A stretch of 34,623 bases of DNA from an uncultured Bacteroidia bacterium (GTDB lineage Bacteria; Bacteroidota; Bacteroidia; Bacteroidales; Prolixibacteraceae): positions 1-34,623 of the forward strand of contig CAIYPA010000556.1 in assembly GCA_903927965.1 (NCBI GenBank), read 5' to 3'. This document shows, one piece after another, positions 25,836 to 34,322 of this stretch (positions are counted from its first letter, which is position 1; every line of letters starts with the position of its first letter). The position numbers and the translations under genes are program-made. The notes below the pieces were generated by a model. It made no database searches and was not told the origin of the DNA. It worked only from the letters and a program-made list of their open reading frames with translations.

Positions 25836-26537
25836 CTAAGTAATGAACTTATAGCCAATTCCCTTTAAAGTACGGATATGATCATTTCCGATTTTTTCTC
25901 TTAACTTCCTGATATGTACATCAATTGTGCGGTCTCCAACGATAACGTTGTTGCCCCAGACCGATTTATAAATTTCGTCACGTGTAAATACCTTATCTGG
26001 TTTCGATACCAATAGCGACAAAAGCTCAAATTCCTTTCTGGGCAAGGTGAGTTCTTTACCATCTATTTTAAGGATATACCGTTCCTTATCAATCACAATA
26101 TCACCAATGTTGAGGATTTTCTCATTATCATCTGTATCTGAAGATATTCCGCCTGATCTTTTAAGCAGTGCCTTTACGCGACTGATCAGGACCTTTGGCC
26201 GGATTGGCTTGGTAATATAATCATCGGCACCCGCTTCAAAACCAGCAATCTGTGAATAGTCTTCACCGCGGGCAGTCAGAAAAGCGATAACCACGTTTTT
26301 ACAAACAGGAAGTTTCCTGATTTCTTCACATGCGGCAATACCATCCATCTCCGGCATCATCACATCGAGAATGACCAGATCGGGTTTTATTTTGCCTGCC
26401 AACTCAATTGCTTCACGGCCATTGCGGCCAGTATATACCCTAAATCCTTCACGTTGAAGATTATAGCTAACAAATTCAAGGATATCTTCCTCATCGTCAA
26501 CCAGCAATATTCGCGGGGTATTGTCTTTATCTACCAT
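25836..26537 (-). CDS. phoB: PhoB/OmpR-family response regulator
   Basis: A 233-residue regulator: REC domain (about 8-125) with acidic pocket D14/D15, acceptor D58 (LVILDVMMPEMDG) and K in YITKPIRP, then a winged-helix DNA-binding domain (about 140-232) with RDEIYKSVWG, RTIDVHIRKLREKIG and TLKGIGYKF. It follows the sensor kinase gene by 86 bp on the same strand. I name it phoB because of the kinase type and the adjacent Pit/PhoU-like genes; the alternative is another OmpR-type regulator. It would control genes under phosphate limitation. Confidence 0.85.
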   Translation of the reverse strand: MVDKDNTPRILLVDDEEDILEFVSYNLQREGFRVYTGRNGREAIELAGKIKPDLVILDVMMPEMDGIAACEEIRKLPVCKNVVIAFLTARGEDYSQIAGFEAGADDYITKPIRPKVLISRVKALLKRSGGISSDTDDNEKILNIGDIVIDKERYILKIDGKELTLPRKEFELLSLLVSKPDKVFTRDEIYKSVWGNNVIVGDRTIDVHIRKLREKIGNDHIRTLKGIGYKFIT

Positions 26538-26623
26538 GTGTTAAGTATGAAATGAATTTGAATATTTCTATGAATTAAATGTAGTATTATTTGGGACAAT
26601 ATGGTATCACTCTTTGGTTTTTT

Positions 26624-27673
26624 TTATTTGTTGCTTTTTTCGAGCATAAAAGTAAAGGTAGTCCCCTTATCCAATTGACTTTTAACATGTATTGTCTGTT
26701 CGTGTGCCTCAATGATGTGTTTGACGATCGAAAGGCCAAGGCCTGTTCCGCCCTGCATCCTTGACCTGCTTTTGTCAACGCGATAAAACCGTTCAAAAAT
26801 ACGGAGAAGGTCTTTTTTCTCAATGCCAATTCCGTCATCTGTCACCTCTATCAGCACCATGTTGTCCATGTCGTAAAAGGCGACATTAACTTTGCCACCC
26901 TTTTTGCCATATTTTATTGCATTTCCTACAAGGTTACTAATGGCCTCAAAAATGCGCTTTTTATCTGCCCTTACATTGACGGGCCTTGTGGCATTCACTG
27001 TGAGGACAGTATCTATTCTCCGGCTGTTGGCATCAGGCGATTCAAATTCAAAAACATCTTCTGTAAGTTTTTCAAGATCAAATGTTTCCATGTTCAACTT
27101 CATCTCGCCCGACTCAAGTTTTGTGATCGACTCAAGGTCTTCCACAATACTGATCATCCTGTCGATGCTTTTTTCTGTCCGTTCAAGGTAAAGCCTATTA
27201 ATTTTTGGATCCTCAAGGCCACCATCCAACAATGTGAGGATATAACCCTGAATGTTAAAAATGGGCGTCTTCAGTTCATGTGAAACGTTGCCTACAAATT
27301 CTTTACGGTACTTCTCAAGATCGCGTAAACGGTCTATTTCCGCAAGTTTCCCTTCGGCCCAAAGTTTAACCTCCTGGTTCACCTCTGCGATAATGTCTTT
27401 GTTCCCTATGTTCAATTTCGTGTGCTTTTTCCCTTCTATAGGTACCTCCCTGATAGTTTTATAAATCGGCGTTATTTTGTCATTGATCAACACTGATAAG
27501 ATATAAAGCGTTGTCAAATAAGTTACTATGGAAATTATTGGTACAAAAGCAAGCATAAGTGTCTTCAGTCCCATCCAAAGGGAAAAAACAACCAATACCG
27601 TTGTAAAAGCAGTTATGATTAGGGATAAGGTAATTGATAATTTTCGTGGGGTGCCCGATTTGATGAAGATCAT
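26624..27673 (-). CDS. phoR: PhoR-like sensor histidine kinase
   Basis: A 349-residue membrane sensor kinase. Two N-terminal helices (about 13-33 and 39-63) leave almost no periplasmic loop, followed by a HAMP-like linker (65-120). HisKA has H132 in VGNVSHELKTPIFN, and HATPase carries NLVGNAIKYGKKGG, DDGIGIEKKDL and GTGLGLSIVKHI. The lack of a large periplasmic sensor fits PhoR-type kinases that read transporter state through PhoU-like partners. It is the first gene of a pair with the response regulator and diverges from the phosphate-transport genes across a 154-bp gap. No PAS domain is evident, unlike E. coli PhoR. Confidence 0.85.
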   Translation of the reverse strand: MIFIKSGTPRKLSITLSLIITAFTTVLVVFSLWMGLKTLMLAFVPIISIVTYLTTLYILSVLINDKITPIYKTIREVPIEGKKHTKLNIGNKDIIAEVNQEVKLWAEGKLAEIDRLRDLEKYRKEFVGNVSHELKTPIFNIQGYILTLLDGGLEDPKINRLYLERTEKSIDRMISIVEDLESITKLESGEMKLNMETFDLEKLTEDVFEFESPDANSRRIDTVLTVNATRPVNVRADKKRIFEAISNLVGNAIKYGKKGGKVNVAFYDMDNMVLIEVTDDGIGIEKKDLLRIFERFYRVDKSRSRMQGGTGLGLSIVKHIIEAHEQTIHVKSQLDKGTTFTFMLEKSNK

Positions 27674-27795
27674 ATGCGATGATAATTTAGTCCTGAAAGA
27701 TATTAAAAAAATTGGGACTAACGAAACTTTCCCTCAAACCCACTAATTAACGTTTATTTAATACGATAGCCACTGTTTAAAAGCCTGAACAAAAA

Positions 27796-27803
27796 TAACT
27801 TTG
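27796..27803 (+). promoter_or_regulatory. Bacteroidota -7 box for the anchored PhoU-like gene
   Basis: TAACTTTG matches TAnnTTTG, 24 bp before the ATG at 27828. The upstream TTG at 27801 falls inside the box and is therefore not the start codon. A -33 match is weak (GTTTA near 27775). Confidence 0.55.
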
Positions 27804-27827
27804 TCAGTTCAAAAAAGACCAATTTTA

Positions 27828-28610
27828 ATGGAAAAATTCTATTTGCTTTTAGGATTAATTTTAGGCGTATTTGGAACATGGGTACTATTGCAACGATTCT
27901 ATAACCGAAAATTCAATCACAACAGTGAACTCATGCTTTCAGATATGGATGATTTTTCAGAAACTTCAATTAAAGCAGAGAATGTTTTGATTAAAACCAA
28001 TGAAGACACTTTGAATGCCATCATCATGACTTCCAAAGCTTATTATCTTGGCATTTCGGGCTTTCATTCGGAAAACTCCAAGCTTTTGGGCGAGATCCAG
28101 ACCGAAGTTGAAGAATTTAATCAAAGGGCCAAAGGACTTAAGGCAAATACTTACAGGGTAATCCAGAAGCTTCAGCAGGATTCCATTGAAACAGGGCATT
28201 ACTATGTCCAGATCGTTGATTATTTGCGTGAAATAGCCCATTCGATCAAATATGTGATCAGGCCACTACACGAACATCTTGAAAACAATCACAAACCTTT
28301 TGCTGAGGATCAAAACGAAGACCTGGTCGAATTTGGTTCACAAGTCACCGATTTTTTAAACTTTGCTTTGCATATTGTCAAAGAATCAAGGTTTGGCCAG
28401 CTCGAAGAGTTGATAAAGAAACGCCAGGACGTATTGGATTTGATGAGGGAACACGAGAAAAGACAAATCAGAAGGATTAAAAAGAAAGAGACCAATAGCC
28501 GTAATTCGGTCTTGTACTTCGGGTTGATGTCAGAGACCAAGCACCTGCTTTTACAGACAGTGAATTTGTTAAAATCAACAAGGGACTTTGTTTCTTATAC
28601 AAAATCCTGA
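27828..28610 (+). CDS. Membrane-anchored PhoU-like helical protein
   Basis: A 260-residue protein with one N-terminal membrane helix (MEKFYLLLGLILGVFGTWVL) followed by a charged, all-helical cytoplasmic domain. The segments YYLGISGFHSENSKLLGEI, QQDSIETGHYYVQIVDYLRE and IAHSIKYVIRPLHEHLENNH resemble, from memory, the C-terminal cytoplasmic domain carried by the long Pit permeases of Bacteroidales; the RNSVLYFGLMSETKHLLL end also fits. Here that domain seems to be free-standing, next to a short Pit. This could be a regulatory link between Pit activity and the PhoR-like kinase divergently encoded; that is inference. Start ATG 27828, not TTG 27801. Confidence 0.72.
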   Translation: MEKFYLLLGLILGVFGTWVLLQRFYNRKFNHNSELMLSDMDDFSETSIKAENVLIKTNEDTLNAIIMTSKAYYLGISGFHSENSKLLGEIQTEVEEFNQRAKGLKANTYRVIQKLQQDSIETGHYYVQIVDYLREIAHSIKYVIRPLHEHLENNHKPFAEDQNEDLVEFGSQVTDFLNFALHIVKESRFGQLEELIKKRQDVLDLMREHEKRQIRRIKKKETNSRNSVLYFGLMSETKHLLLQTVNLLKSTRDFVSYTKS

Positions 28611-28712
28611 AAGTGATGTGATTAAACTTTTTGTTTTTAGTTGAATATTAATTATTTGTTAATTATAAAACAAGCGATTTAATTTAAAATCTACAATTGG
28701 GTACATCGAATC

Positions 28713-28737
28713 GTTAGTTACTAACAAATGTTTGTTA
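28713..28737. promoter_or_regulatory. Two overlapping inverted repeats upstream of the DUF47-pit genes
   Basis: GTTAGT-T-ACTAAC (28713-28725) overlaps by four bases with TAACAAA-TG-TTTGTTA (28722-28737). Both are perfect. They lie 48-72 bp before the DUF47 ATG in a 174-bp AT-rich gap with no other gene. A regulator-binding site or a leader hairpin are both possible. Confidence 0.45.
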
Positions 28738-28784
28738 TAAATTCGCAAACTGAAAATAATGAGATTAATTTAATTTTATAAACT

Positions 28785-29432
28785 ATGAATCTGGACAAAA
28801 TTTTCGGATTTCTTGTTCCCAAAGATCGCAAGTTCTTTCCATTGTTCAATCAGGCAGCCGATAACCTGGTTTTGGCTTCAGAATTGCTGATCAAACTTTT
28901 TGGTGTTAACGATCTGGCCGAACGCGAAGAGTATATCCGCCTGATCAAAGAGGCAGAACACAAGGGGGACGACATTACACATGCCCTGCTTATTGAGTTG
29001 AATGGCACCTTTATTACTCCGTTCGACAGGGAGGACATCCATCAGTTGATTTCGACCATGGACGATGTAGTTGATTATATTCATACTGCATCAACTAGGA
29101 TTCATTTTTACAAATTACCAACGTTTCCTATTGAATTTGTTAAAATTGCCGACTATATCCTCGCAGCCAACAAAGAGATCCAACTTGTGTTACGAAGCGT
29201 TAAAAGTGCATCAGATTTTCTTAAGTTTGCCAATTCCTGTGCCACAATCAGTACTTATGAAGGTGAGGTTGATTACCTATACCAGGAATACCTCTCTGAA
29301 CTTTTTGAAAAAGAGACCAATGCCATTGATCTGATCAAGAAACGGGATATTCTTGCTTCCCTCGAAAAAGCGATCGACAAATGTGATGATGTTGCAAATG
29401 TCTTTTCCACCATTATTGTAAAAGTTTCCTAA
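28785..29432 (+). CDS. DUF47 family PhoU-related Pit accessory protein
   Basis: A 215-residue all-helical cytoplasmic protein of the DUF47/Pit-accessory (PhoU-like) family, which is usually encoded beside Pit-type transporters and thought to regulate them. Repeated acidic metal-binding motifs typical of PhoU folds are visible: EAEHKGDDITHAL, TMDDVVDYIHTAS and EKAIDKCDDVANVF. The opening FGFLVPKDRKFFPLFNQAAD is characteristic. It lies 81 bp upstream of pit, with a small hairpin in between (CTAATTA/TAATTAG, 29458-29480). Full length; no anomalies. Confidence 0.92.
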   Translation: MNLDKIFGFLVPKDRKFFPLFNQAADNLVLASELLIKLFGVNDLAEREEYIRLIKEAEHKGDDITHALLIELNGTFITPFDREDIHQLISTMDDVVDYIHTASTRIHFYKLPTFPIEFVKIADYILAANKEIQLVLRSVKSASDFLKFANSCATISTYEGEVDYLYQEYLSELFEKETNAIDLIKKRDILASLEKAIDKCDDVANVFSTIIVKVS

Positions 29433-29457
29433 ATTTGCTTGTATTCTTCTTATTCGC

Positions 29458-29480
29458 CTAATTATAAGGTGATTAATTAG
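29458..29480. other. Small hairpin in the DUF47-pit spacer
   Basis: CTAATTA (29458-29464) and TAATTAG (29474-29480) are perfect 7-bp arms around a 9-nt loop. TTAATTAG recurs at 29500-29507, just before the pit ATG. There is no T-run, so it is not a standard terminator; a processing or translation-control site would fit. Confidence 0.35.
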
Positions 29481-29513
29481 TTATGAAATAGGCCCAATAT
29501 TAATTAGCAATTT

Positions 29514-30560
29514 ATGAATTTTACCCTTTTAGTTGCCATTATCGTACTGGCTTTTATATTTGATTTTATCAACGGATTTCACGATGCAGCGAATTCTATT
29601 GCTACCGTTGTATCGACCAAAGTTTTAACCCCTTTACAAGCTGTTATTTGGGCGGCTTTCTTTAATTTTGCAGCTTACGCAATTTTCGAATTGAAGATTG
29701 CAGATACTATCGCAAAGGTTGTTGACACTGGTGCTATTAATCTACAGGTGATCCTTGCAGGTATTATTGCTGCCATAATCTGGAACCTGATTACATGGTA
29801 TCTTGGCATCCCATCCAGTTCATCACATACCCTTGTAGGCGGTTTCGCAGGAGCTGCTATCGCTTATGCCGGTTGGGGTGTTGTACACTCTAACATTATA
29901 CTAAAAATTGCCTCATTTATTTTTCTGGCACCAATTCTTGGGATGCTTATGTCCTATCTGCTTTCGATTTTGCTTTTATGGTCATTTAAAAGCTTTAATC
30001 CATTTAGATTAAAGCGTTGGTTTAAGGTAGGTCAATTGTTTTCATCCGCTTTATTTAGTCTTGGCCATGGTGGAAATGATGCCCAAAAAGTAATGGGAAT
30101 TATTGCTGCAACACTGTTGGTCTATTTTAAGGCTGTTAATCCTGCTGACGTTCCCGCATGGGCCCACATTACTTACAATGCAGCCGGGAAAATTCATGCC
30201 ATCCCACTCTGGATTGTTTATGGATGTTACACAGCAATTTCCGCCGGAACTTTGTTGGGAGGCTGGCGCATTATCCGGACCATGGGAGGAAAAATAACCA
30301 AACTTACACCATTTGAAGGGGTCGCAGCAGAAGGTGCTGGAGCATTGATGCTTTTTGGAACAGAAGCGTTTGGAATACCTGTCAGTACAACTCACACCAT
30401 TACTGGTGCAATTATGGGAGTTGGTTTAACAAAACGGGTCTCAGCTGTGCGTTGGGGAGTCACCGTAAACCTGCTTTACGCATGGATTCTTACCATTCCG
30501 GTTTCGATGGGTATTGCCGCATTGATCTATTGGTTTTTCAAACTGATTAATTTTGGCTAA
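29514..30560 (+). CDS. pit: Pit-family inorganic phosphate transporter
   Basis: A 348-residue membrane protein, the low-affinity phosphate:H+ (metal-phosphate) symporter of the PiT family. Both inverted-repeat signature motifs are present: GFHDAANSIATVVSTK (21-36) and GHGGNDAQKVMGI (about 184-196), with PSSSSHTLVGG and PVSTTHTITGAIMG as the paired re-entrant loops. About ten helices. This is the short form without a C-terminal cytoplasmic domain; a similar domain seems to be encoded separately at 27828. It is the last gene of the phosphate cluster and is followed by a strong terminator. Confidence 0.95.
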   Translation: MNFTLLVAIIVLAFIFDFINGFHDAANSIATVVSTKVLTPLQAVIWAAFFNFAAYAIFELKIADTIAKVVDTGAINLQVILAGIIAAIIWNLITWYLGIPSSSSHTLVGGFAGAAIAYAGWGVVHSNIILKIASFIFLAPILGMLMSYLLSILLLWSFKSFNPFRLKRWFKVGQLFSSALFSLGHGGNDAQKVMGIIAATLLVYFKAVNPADVPAWAHITYNAAGKIHAIPLWIVYGCYTAISAGTLLGGWRIIRTMGGKITKLTPFEGVAAEGAGALMLFGTEAFGIPVSTTHTITGAIMGVGLTKRVSAVRWGVTVNLLYAWILTIPVSMGIAALIYWFFKLINFG

Positions 30561-30600
30561 GGTATTATTTTTCCAGATCATGCGTGATTTTTAGATATTT

Positions 30601-30638
30601 AGGCCACTTTTCCAATATTCCGGGATAGTGGCCTTTTT
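30601..30638 (+). terminator. Rho-independent terminator after pit
   Basis: AGGCCACT (30601-30608) and AGTGGCCT (30627-30634) form a perfect 8-bp stem with an 18-nt loop and a run of T to 30638. The remaining DNA to 30755 holds no gene that I can support. Confidence 0.88.
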
Positions 30639-30755
30639 AAACAGTAAATAGCACCAGCAATTGAAATTCTCTAAAACCCTGGTGGTGATTAACTGCTGTG
30701 TACTGGCGGCATTTATGTTAATCCATAATTTGTACTTCTTCCTCCTACCTGCTCC

Positions 30756-32219
30756 TTATTTCCACAGAATATCCAGTTGTCCGCTGGCTTTCAGGCAGTT
30801 CAGCCAAAAATTCCATAACTGCTTTTTGTTCGTCTCGTAATCAGCTTTTAGGCTTTGTAGGTTGGCTTCGTCGATGTTCAATGTTGAGGCGGATTCCTGT
30901 CCCTCCGTCACACGCGCCTGGGTTATGGCAATGGATTCGATACTGAGCGCAAGGTTTTCTTCCTGTGTTTTTAATTGAGACATTACACGTTCCATCTTCA
31001 ATTTTGAGGTATATGCATCCTTTGCGTAAAGAGCTGATCTATCTTCCTTTTGTTGAGTGTATTGTGCGGACTGCAACCGGAGTACCTCTATATTTTTATG
31101 TACATTCTCTCCAAACAAGATAGGAAACTTAAAATCTATGCCAACATAACTAAGACCAAACCATGAATCGGTTTTTGTCGGGTCGAATTTATTGGTATAT
31201 TGATTGGCCCCTAAAAATCCTTTTATGCTTAGGGTCGGCAGGCGTCTTGCCTGTTGTGATTTTACCTGTCTGACTGTGAGCTGCGACTGTAAATCCAATT
31301 GCTGCAATTCCGGAATAGCTTCAGCATCAGGAAGGAGACCCGAAGTTGTCAATTTGTATTGTTTTACAAAGCTGGAGTCTATGGCAAAATCTGATTTTTC
31401 AATAGCGGTTTCGCCTGTTAAAAATAGCAAATAGACTTTATCTTCTATCAATTCGGACAGTGCATCCTTTAGTAGTTGCACGGCATTGTTATGGTTGATC
31501 ACCGACTTGTTCAGATCGGATTTTAACAATCGTTTTTCAACAAATTTATTATCAAGCAATTGATAGCTTATATAAGTCCTGTTTGTATCGGCAACGGCTG
31601 ATTTGATTTTTGATTCCTGTAAACTTATTTCGATATAGGTTTGGGCAATCGTAAAGGCAAGTTCATATTCTGTTTGGGCCTGCGAAGCTACCGTTATCCG
31701 TTCCTGCAATTTCGCTTCATTAATTTGAGCGGGAATTGAAAAATCTATCAAGGGTTGTACAACTGTTGCGCCAGCCGTTTGCGACCATGTCGTTCCAAAC
31801 CGGACATTCATTGTGGCATCGGCGGGATAACTGGAATTAAAAATACCAATTGGCAGGATTGATGTCTGTAATATGGGATTGTATAAATACGTATATTCAA
31901 ATGAAACTTGCGGCCAGTATTTCTGATAAAGCGCTTCTGTTTGAAGCCTTCGGATAAGCAGGTCCGATTTGCCGGACTGCATATTTTTCCTGTTCAAAAA
32001 TCCATTGTTGATTGCCTTGCTTAAAGTCAGGACATTCTGGCCTATGACTGGAACGGACAAGAACACCAGAATGGTTAAGATAATGAATGACCATTTCTTT
32101 AATATAAAGTAAATCAAGCCATTAAAGGTAAGTTTATTAATCTGGCATTTGAAACTATAATTTACAAACATGGCTTTAAAAATTTGAGAAACTTTCATTA
32201 AAAAAGTATAAGTAATCAT
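30756..32219 (-). CDS. TolC-family outer-membrane efflux protein
   Basis: The outer-membrane channel of a tripartite exporter. After a hydrophobic export segment (near residues 41-60; WSFIILTILVFLSVPVIGQ) the mature part shows the TolC pattern: two long helical repeats with Y-W-P-Q-V-S-F strands (KYWPQVSFEYTYLYNPI) and a second strand block LPTLSIKGFLG then WFGLSYVGIDFKFPILFG. I chose ATG 32219, which is 7 bases past the permease stop; 32198 is also possible, and even an internal TTG close to the hydrophobic segment. The unusually long pre-signal stretch leaves the start uncertain. About 487 residues. It is the last gene of the exporter operon. Confidence 0.85.
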   Translation of the reverse strand: MITYTFLMKVSQIFKAMFVNYSFKCQINKLTFNGLIYFILKKWSFIILTILVFLSVPVIGQNVLTLSKAINNGFLNRKNMQSGKSDLLIRRLQTEALYQKYWPQVSFEYTYLYNPILQTSILPIGIFNSSYPADATMNVRFGTTWSQTAGATVVQPLIDFSIPAQINEAKLQERITVASQAQTEYELAFTIAQTYIEISLQESKIKSAVADTNRTYISYQLLDNKFVEKRLLKSDLNKSVINHNNAVQLLKDALSELIEDKVYLLFLTGETAIEKSDFAIDSSFVKQYKLTTSGLLPDAEAIPELQQLDLQSQLTVRQVKSQQARRLPTLSIKGFLGANQYTNKFDPTKTDSWFGLSYVGIDFKFPILFGENVHKNIEVLRLQSAQYTQQKEDRSALYAKDAYTSKLKMERVMSQLKTQEENLALSIESIAITQARVTEGQESASTLNIDEANLQSLKADYETNKKQLWNFWLNCLKASGQLDILWK

Positions 32220-32226
32220 TTCATGA

Positions 32227-33354
32227 TCACCTGAAAACCGTAGCTGGTTCAACACTTCTTATCCTACTTAAAGCAAAGGATGCCCCGCTCAACGAAATCA
32301 GTCCAATTGTTGCGAACATGGCCAGAAGCATTAGCGGAGTGAAGGAGAAAATTAAGCCGGATCGCTCCACCCCTCTTCTGAACCCCTCAAGCAACAAGAG
32401 ACCAATCAAAAAGCCTACAATGGAAAAGAGTAAAGCCTGTGTCAGGATTAACCGGCTTATGTATTTATTCCCGGCACCTATGGCTTTTAATGTTCCATAA
32501 TCCTTCAACCGGTCGAGTGCGGAGGAATACATCGTTAATCCGATAATGAAAAACCCAGCAACCAAGGCAAAGATGATCAACGTTCCGGTGCTTAAAGCAA
32601 TTCCACTGCTCATCAATATTTTCATTACAGAGGATATAGCCAGCTTTTTTGATGGCCATGCACGAACTCCATAAATGTGGGTATTGATATCATTTACAAC
32701 CTTATCCACATTCTGACCACTTTCCAGGTTGACGAGGACAGCGCTGATGTTATTCACCGATTGATTGGAATAGAACCGGGCCCTTTCGATGGTGGTCACG
32801 CAAAAACTACTGCCGAAACCGCGGAAATCTTTTGTCTGCAAAGCAAAGAAGGCCCTTTTCCCATTGATCTCAAGGTCGGTGCCAAGGTCGATATTGCCCC
32901 CTAAATTTTTCTTTTCAAAATATTCAGCACTCACAGCCCCATCCAATTGCAAATCCCCGGTATTTCCTGCAATTATTTTATCAGGATCCAACACGGCATA
33001 TAAATGGGTGGTATTTACGCCAATCAGTGTTATTGCACCACTGGTACCATTTTTGAAATTGCACGATGCGGCTGCAATCATTAGCGGAAAAGCTTCCTTT
33101 ACACCGTTTATACCTTGTACTGCCCTAAGATTTCTTATATCCAACCTACCCAATTGATTGACATCATTGGTTTTGCTGTCAACTACCCAGATGTCAGCTT
33201 TTACATCTGTTGCCAAAGCACCCATCAGGCCCGAGAGAAAAAGGAATGTACCAAACTGCTGGCCTATCAAAAAGGTGCTGATCAGGATACCAACGATGAC
33301 TCCGATGCTTTTCGCCTTGTCAAACCGTATGAATTTCCATGCAATTTTTAACAT
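32227..33354 (-). CDS. FtsX/DevC-like ABC transporter permease
   Basis: A 375-residue MacB/FtsX-type inner-membrane permease. One N-terminal helix (about 15-42, GVIVGILISTFLIG), a large periplasmic domain (about 45-260) and three C-terminal helices (IIFALVAGFFIIGLTMYSSA; LLFSIVGFLIGLLLLEGF; LMLLAMFATIGLISLSG). The pattern VKADIWVVDSKTNDVNQLG and AVQGINGVKEAFP resembles DevC of DevBCA exporters more than MacB or LolC/E, and unlike MacB the ATPase is a separate gene. ATG 33354 is four bases after the adaptor stop, chosen over an 11-residue longer frame. Substrate unknown. Confidence 0.85.
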   Translation of the reverse strand: MLKIAWKFIRFDKAKSIGVIVGILISTFLIGQQFGTFLFLSGLMGALATDVKADIWVVDSKTNDVNQLGRLDIRNLRAVQGINGVKEAFPLMIAAASCNFKNGTSGAITLIGVNTTHLYAVLDPDKIIAGNTGDLQLDGAVSAEYFEKKNLGGNIDLGTDLEINGKRAFFALQTKDFRGFGSSFCVTTIERARFYSNQSVNNISAVLVNLESGQNVDKVVNDINTHIYGVRAWPSKKLAISSVMKILMSSGIALSTGTLIIFALVAGFFIIGLTMYSSALDRLKDYGTLKAIGAGNKYISRLILTQALLFSIVGFLIGLLLLEGFRRGVERSGLIFSFTPLMLLAMFATIGLISLSGASFALSRIRSVEPATVFR

Positions 33355-33358
33355 TGTC

Positions 33359-34312
33359 TTATTTTTTAAGATTACCGGAAATGTCAATCACACATTCAAT
33401 TCTCGCGTTCAACAGTAATTTTTCGGTCTGGTCGAGCATCATTTTAATGGTCCTGACCCGCCGGTCTTCTTTCTCACCTGACTGGTCAGTAAACAAAGAT
33501 TTCTTTTTCAGGAAGGAGTAGGTAAAATAGACAGTTCCGGTTGACAGGGTATCAATAGAACCTACATTTCTGATCCATCCTTTTTGCCCTACTGCAATTT
33601 TTCCGGCATACATCTCATCAATCTCGCACACTGCAATTGTTTTGCCTTCTGGGCTGATCTGGGCAAAGGATTGCTGGGTATTTACAGAACCGCCGTTTAA
33701 AACAGTCAACTCCAATATTCTTCCATTTACAGGTGAACAAATTATTTTCTGGTCCCTTTCCAACTGAGCCACATTTAGTGCAGCTTTGGTTTCATTTAAC
33801 CGACTTTTTGAAACCTCGGCACTGGCCTGTAATCTTTTCAGGTTTGATTGAAATGACTTTAAACTGGTATTTGCATCATCTACTGTTTGTTGCGTCTCTG
33901 CTCCTTTTGACAGTAATCGTTGCAATCGCTGGAGTTCAGAATTAGCATTTTCATATTTCGCCTCATATTCGCCCACGCTGGCTTCATCCCCTTTAATCTG
34001 GGCTGCTTGAGTAGCCACTTCCTTGATCAACTGCTTTACTTTTGCGTCTTCCAACTGGTGGTCCAATTCCAATACATGTGTTCCTATACCTACTGAATCA
34101 TTTTCACTCTTTAATATTTTCGTCACGATACCATTTACGGGCGATGACAATTGTACAATATCGTTCTCAGGGACAATCATTCCAACACCAACCACCTTGT
34201 TATTTGCTTTTTCAAGCTTTACTTTTTCAGCAGCAGCCTCCTTCTTTTTGTCGGCATTGTTGCATGATAGGAAAAATAAAAACAAGATTAAAACATAGAA
34301 ACCTTTTTTCAT
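33359..34312 (-). CDS. HlyD/DevB-type membrane-fusion protein (probable lipoprotein)
   Basis: A 317-residue periplasmic adaptor that would join the permease to TolC. The N-terminus MKKGFYVLILFLFFLSCNN has a lipobox-like LSC, so it is probably lipid-anchored. Then come a biotinyl-lipoyl half (about 45-85; VQLSSPVNGIVTKIL), a long coiled-coil hairpin (about 90-200, many A/E/K/L heptads), the second lipoyl half (IICSPVNGRILELTVLNGG) and a beta-barrel to the end. The GVGMIVPEND start fits DevB-like adaptors. ATG 34312 is chosen because it opens the signal sequence. It lies 10 bp after the ATPase stop. Confidence 0.88.
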   Translation of the reverse strand: MKKGFYVLILFLFFLSCNNADKKKEAAAEKVKLEKANNKVVGVGMIVPENDIVQLSSPVNGIVTKILKSENDSVGIGTHVLELDHQLEDAKVKQLIKEVATQAAQIKGDEASVGEYEAKYENANSELQRLQRLLSKGAETQQTVDDANTSLKSFQSNLKRLQASAEVSKSRLNETKAALNVAQLERDQKIICSPVNGRILELTVLNGGSVNTQQSFAQISPEGKTIAVCEIDEMYAGKIAVGQKGWIRNVGSIDTLSTGTVYFTYSFLKKKSLFTDQSGEKEDRRVRTIKMMLDQTEKLLLNARIECVIDISGNLKK

Positions 34313-34322
34313 GATTGGAAAT

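Noticed and set aside
27801-27827. TTG start giving a nine-residue longer anchored PhoU-like protein
   Set aside because: The TTG lies within the TAACTTTG promoter box, and ATG 27828 opens a clean membrane helix.
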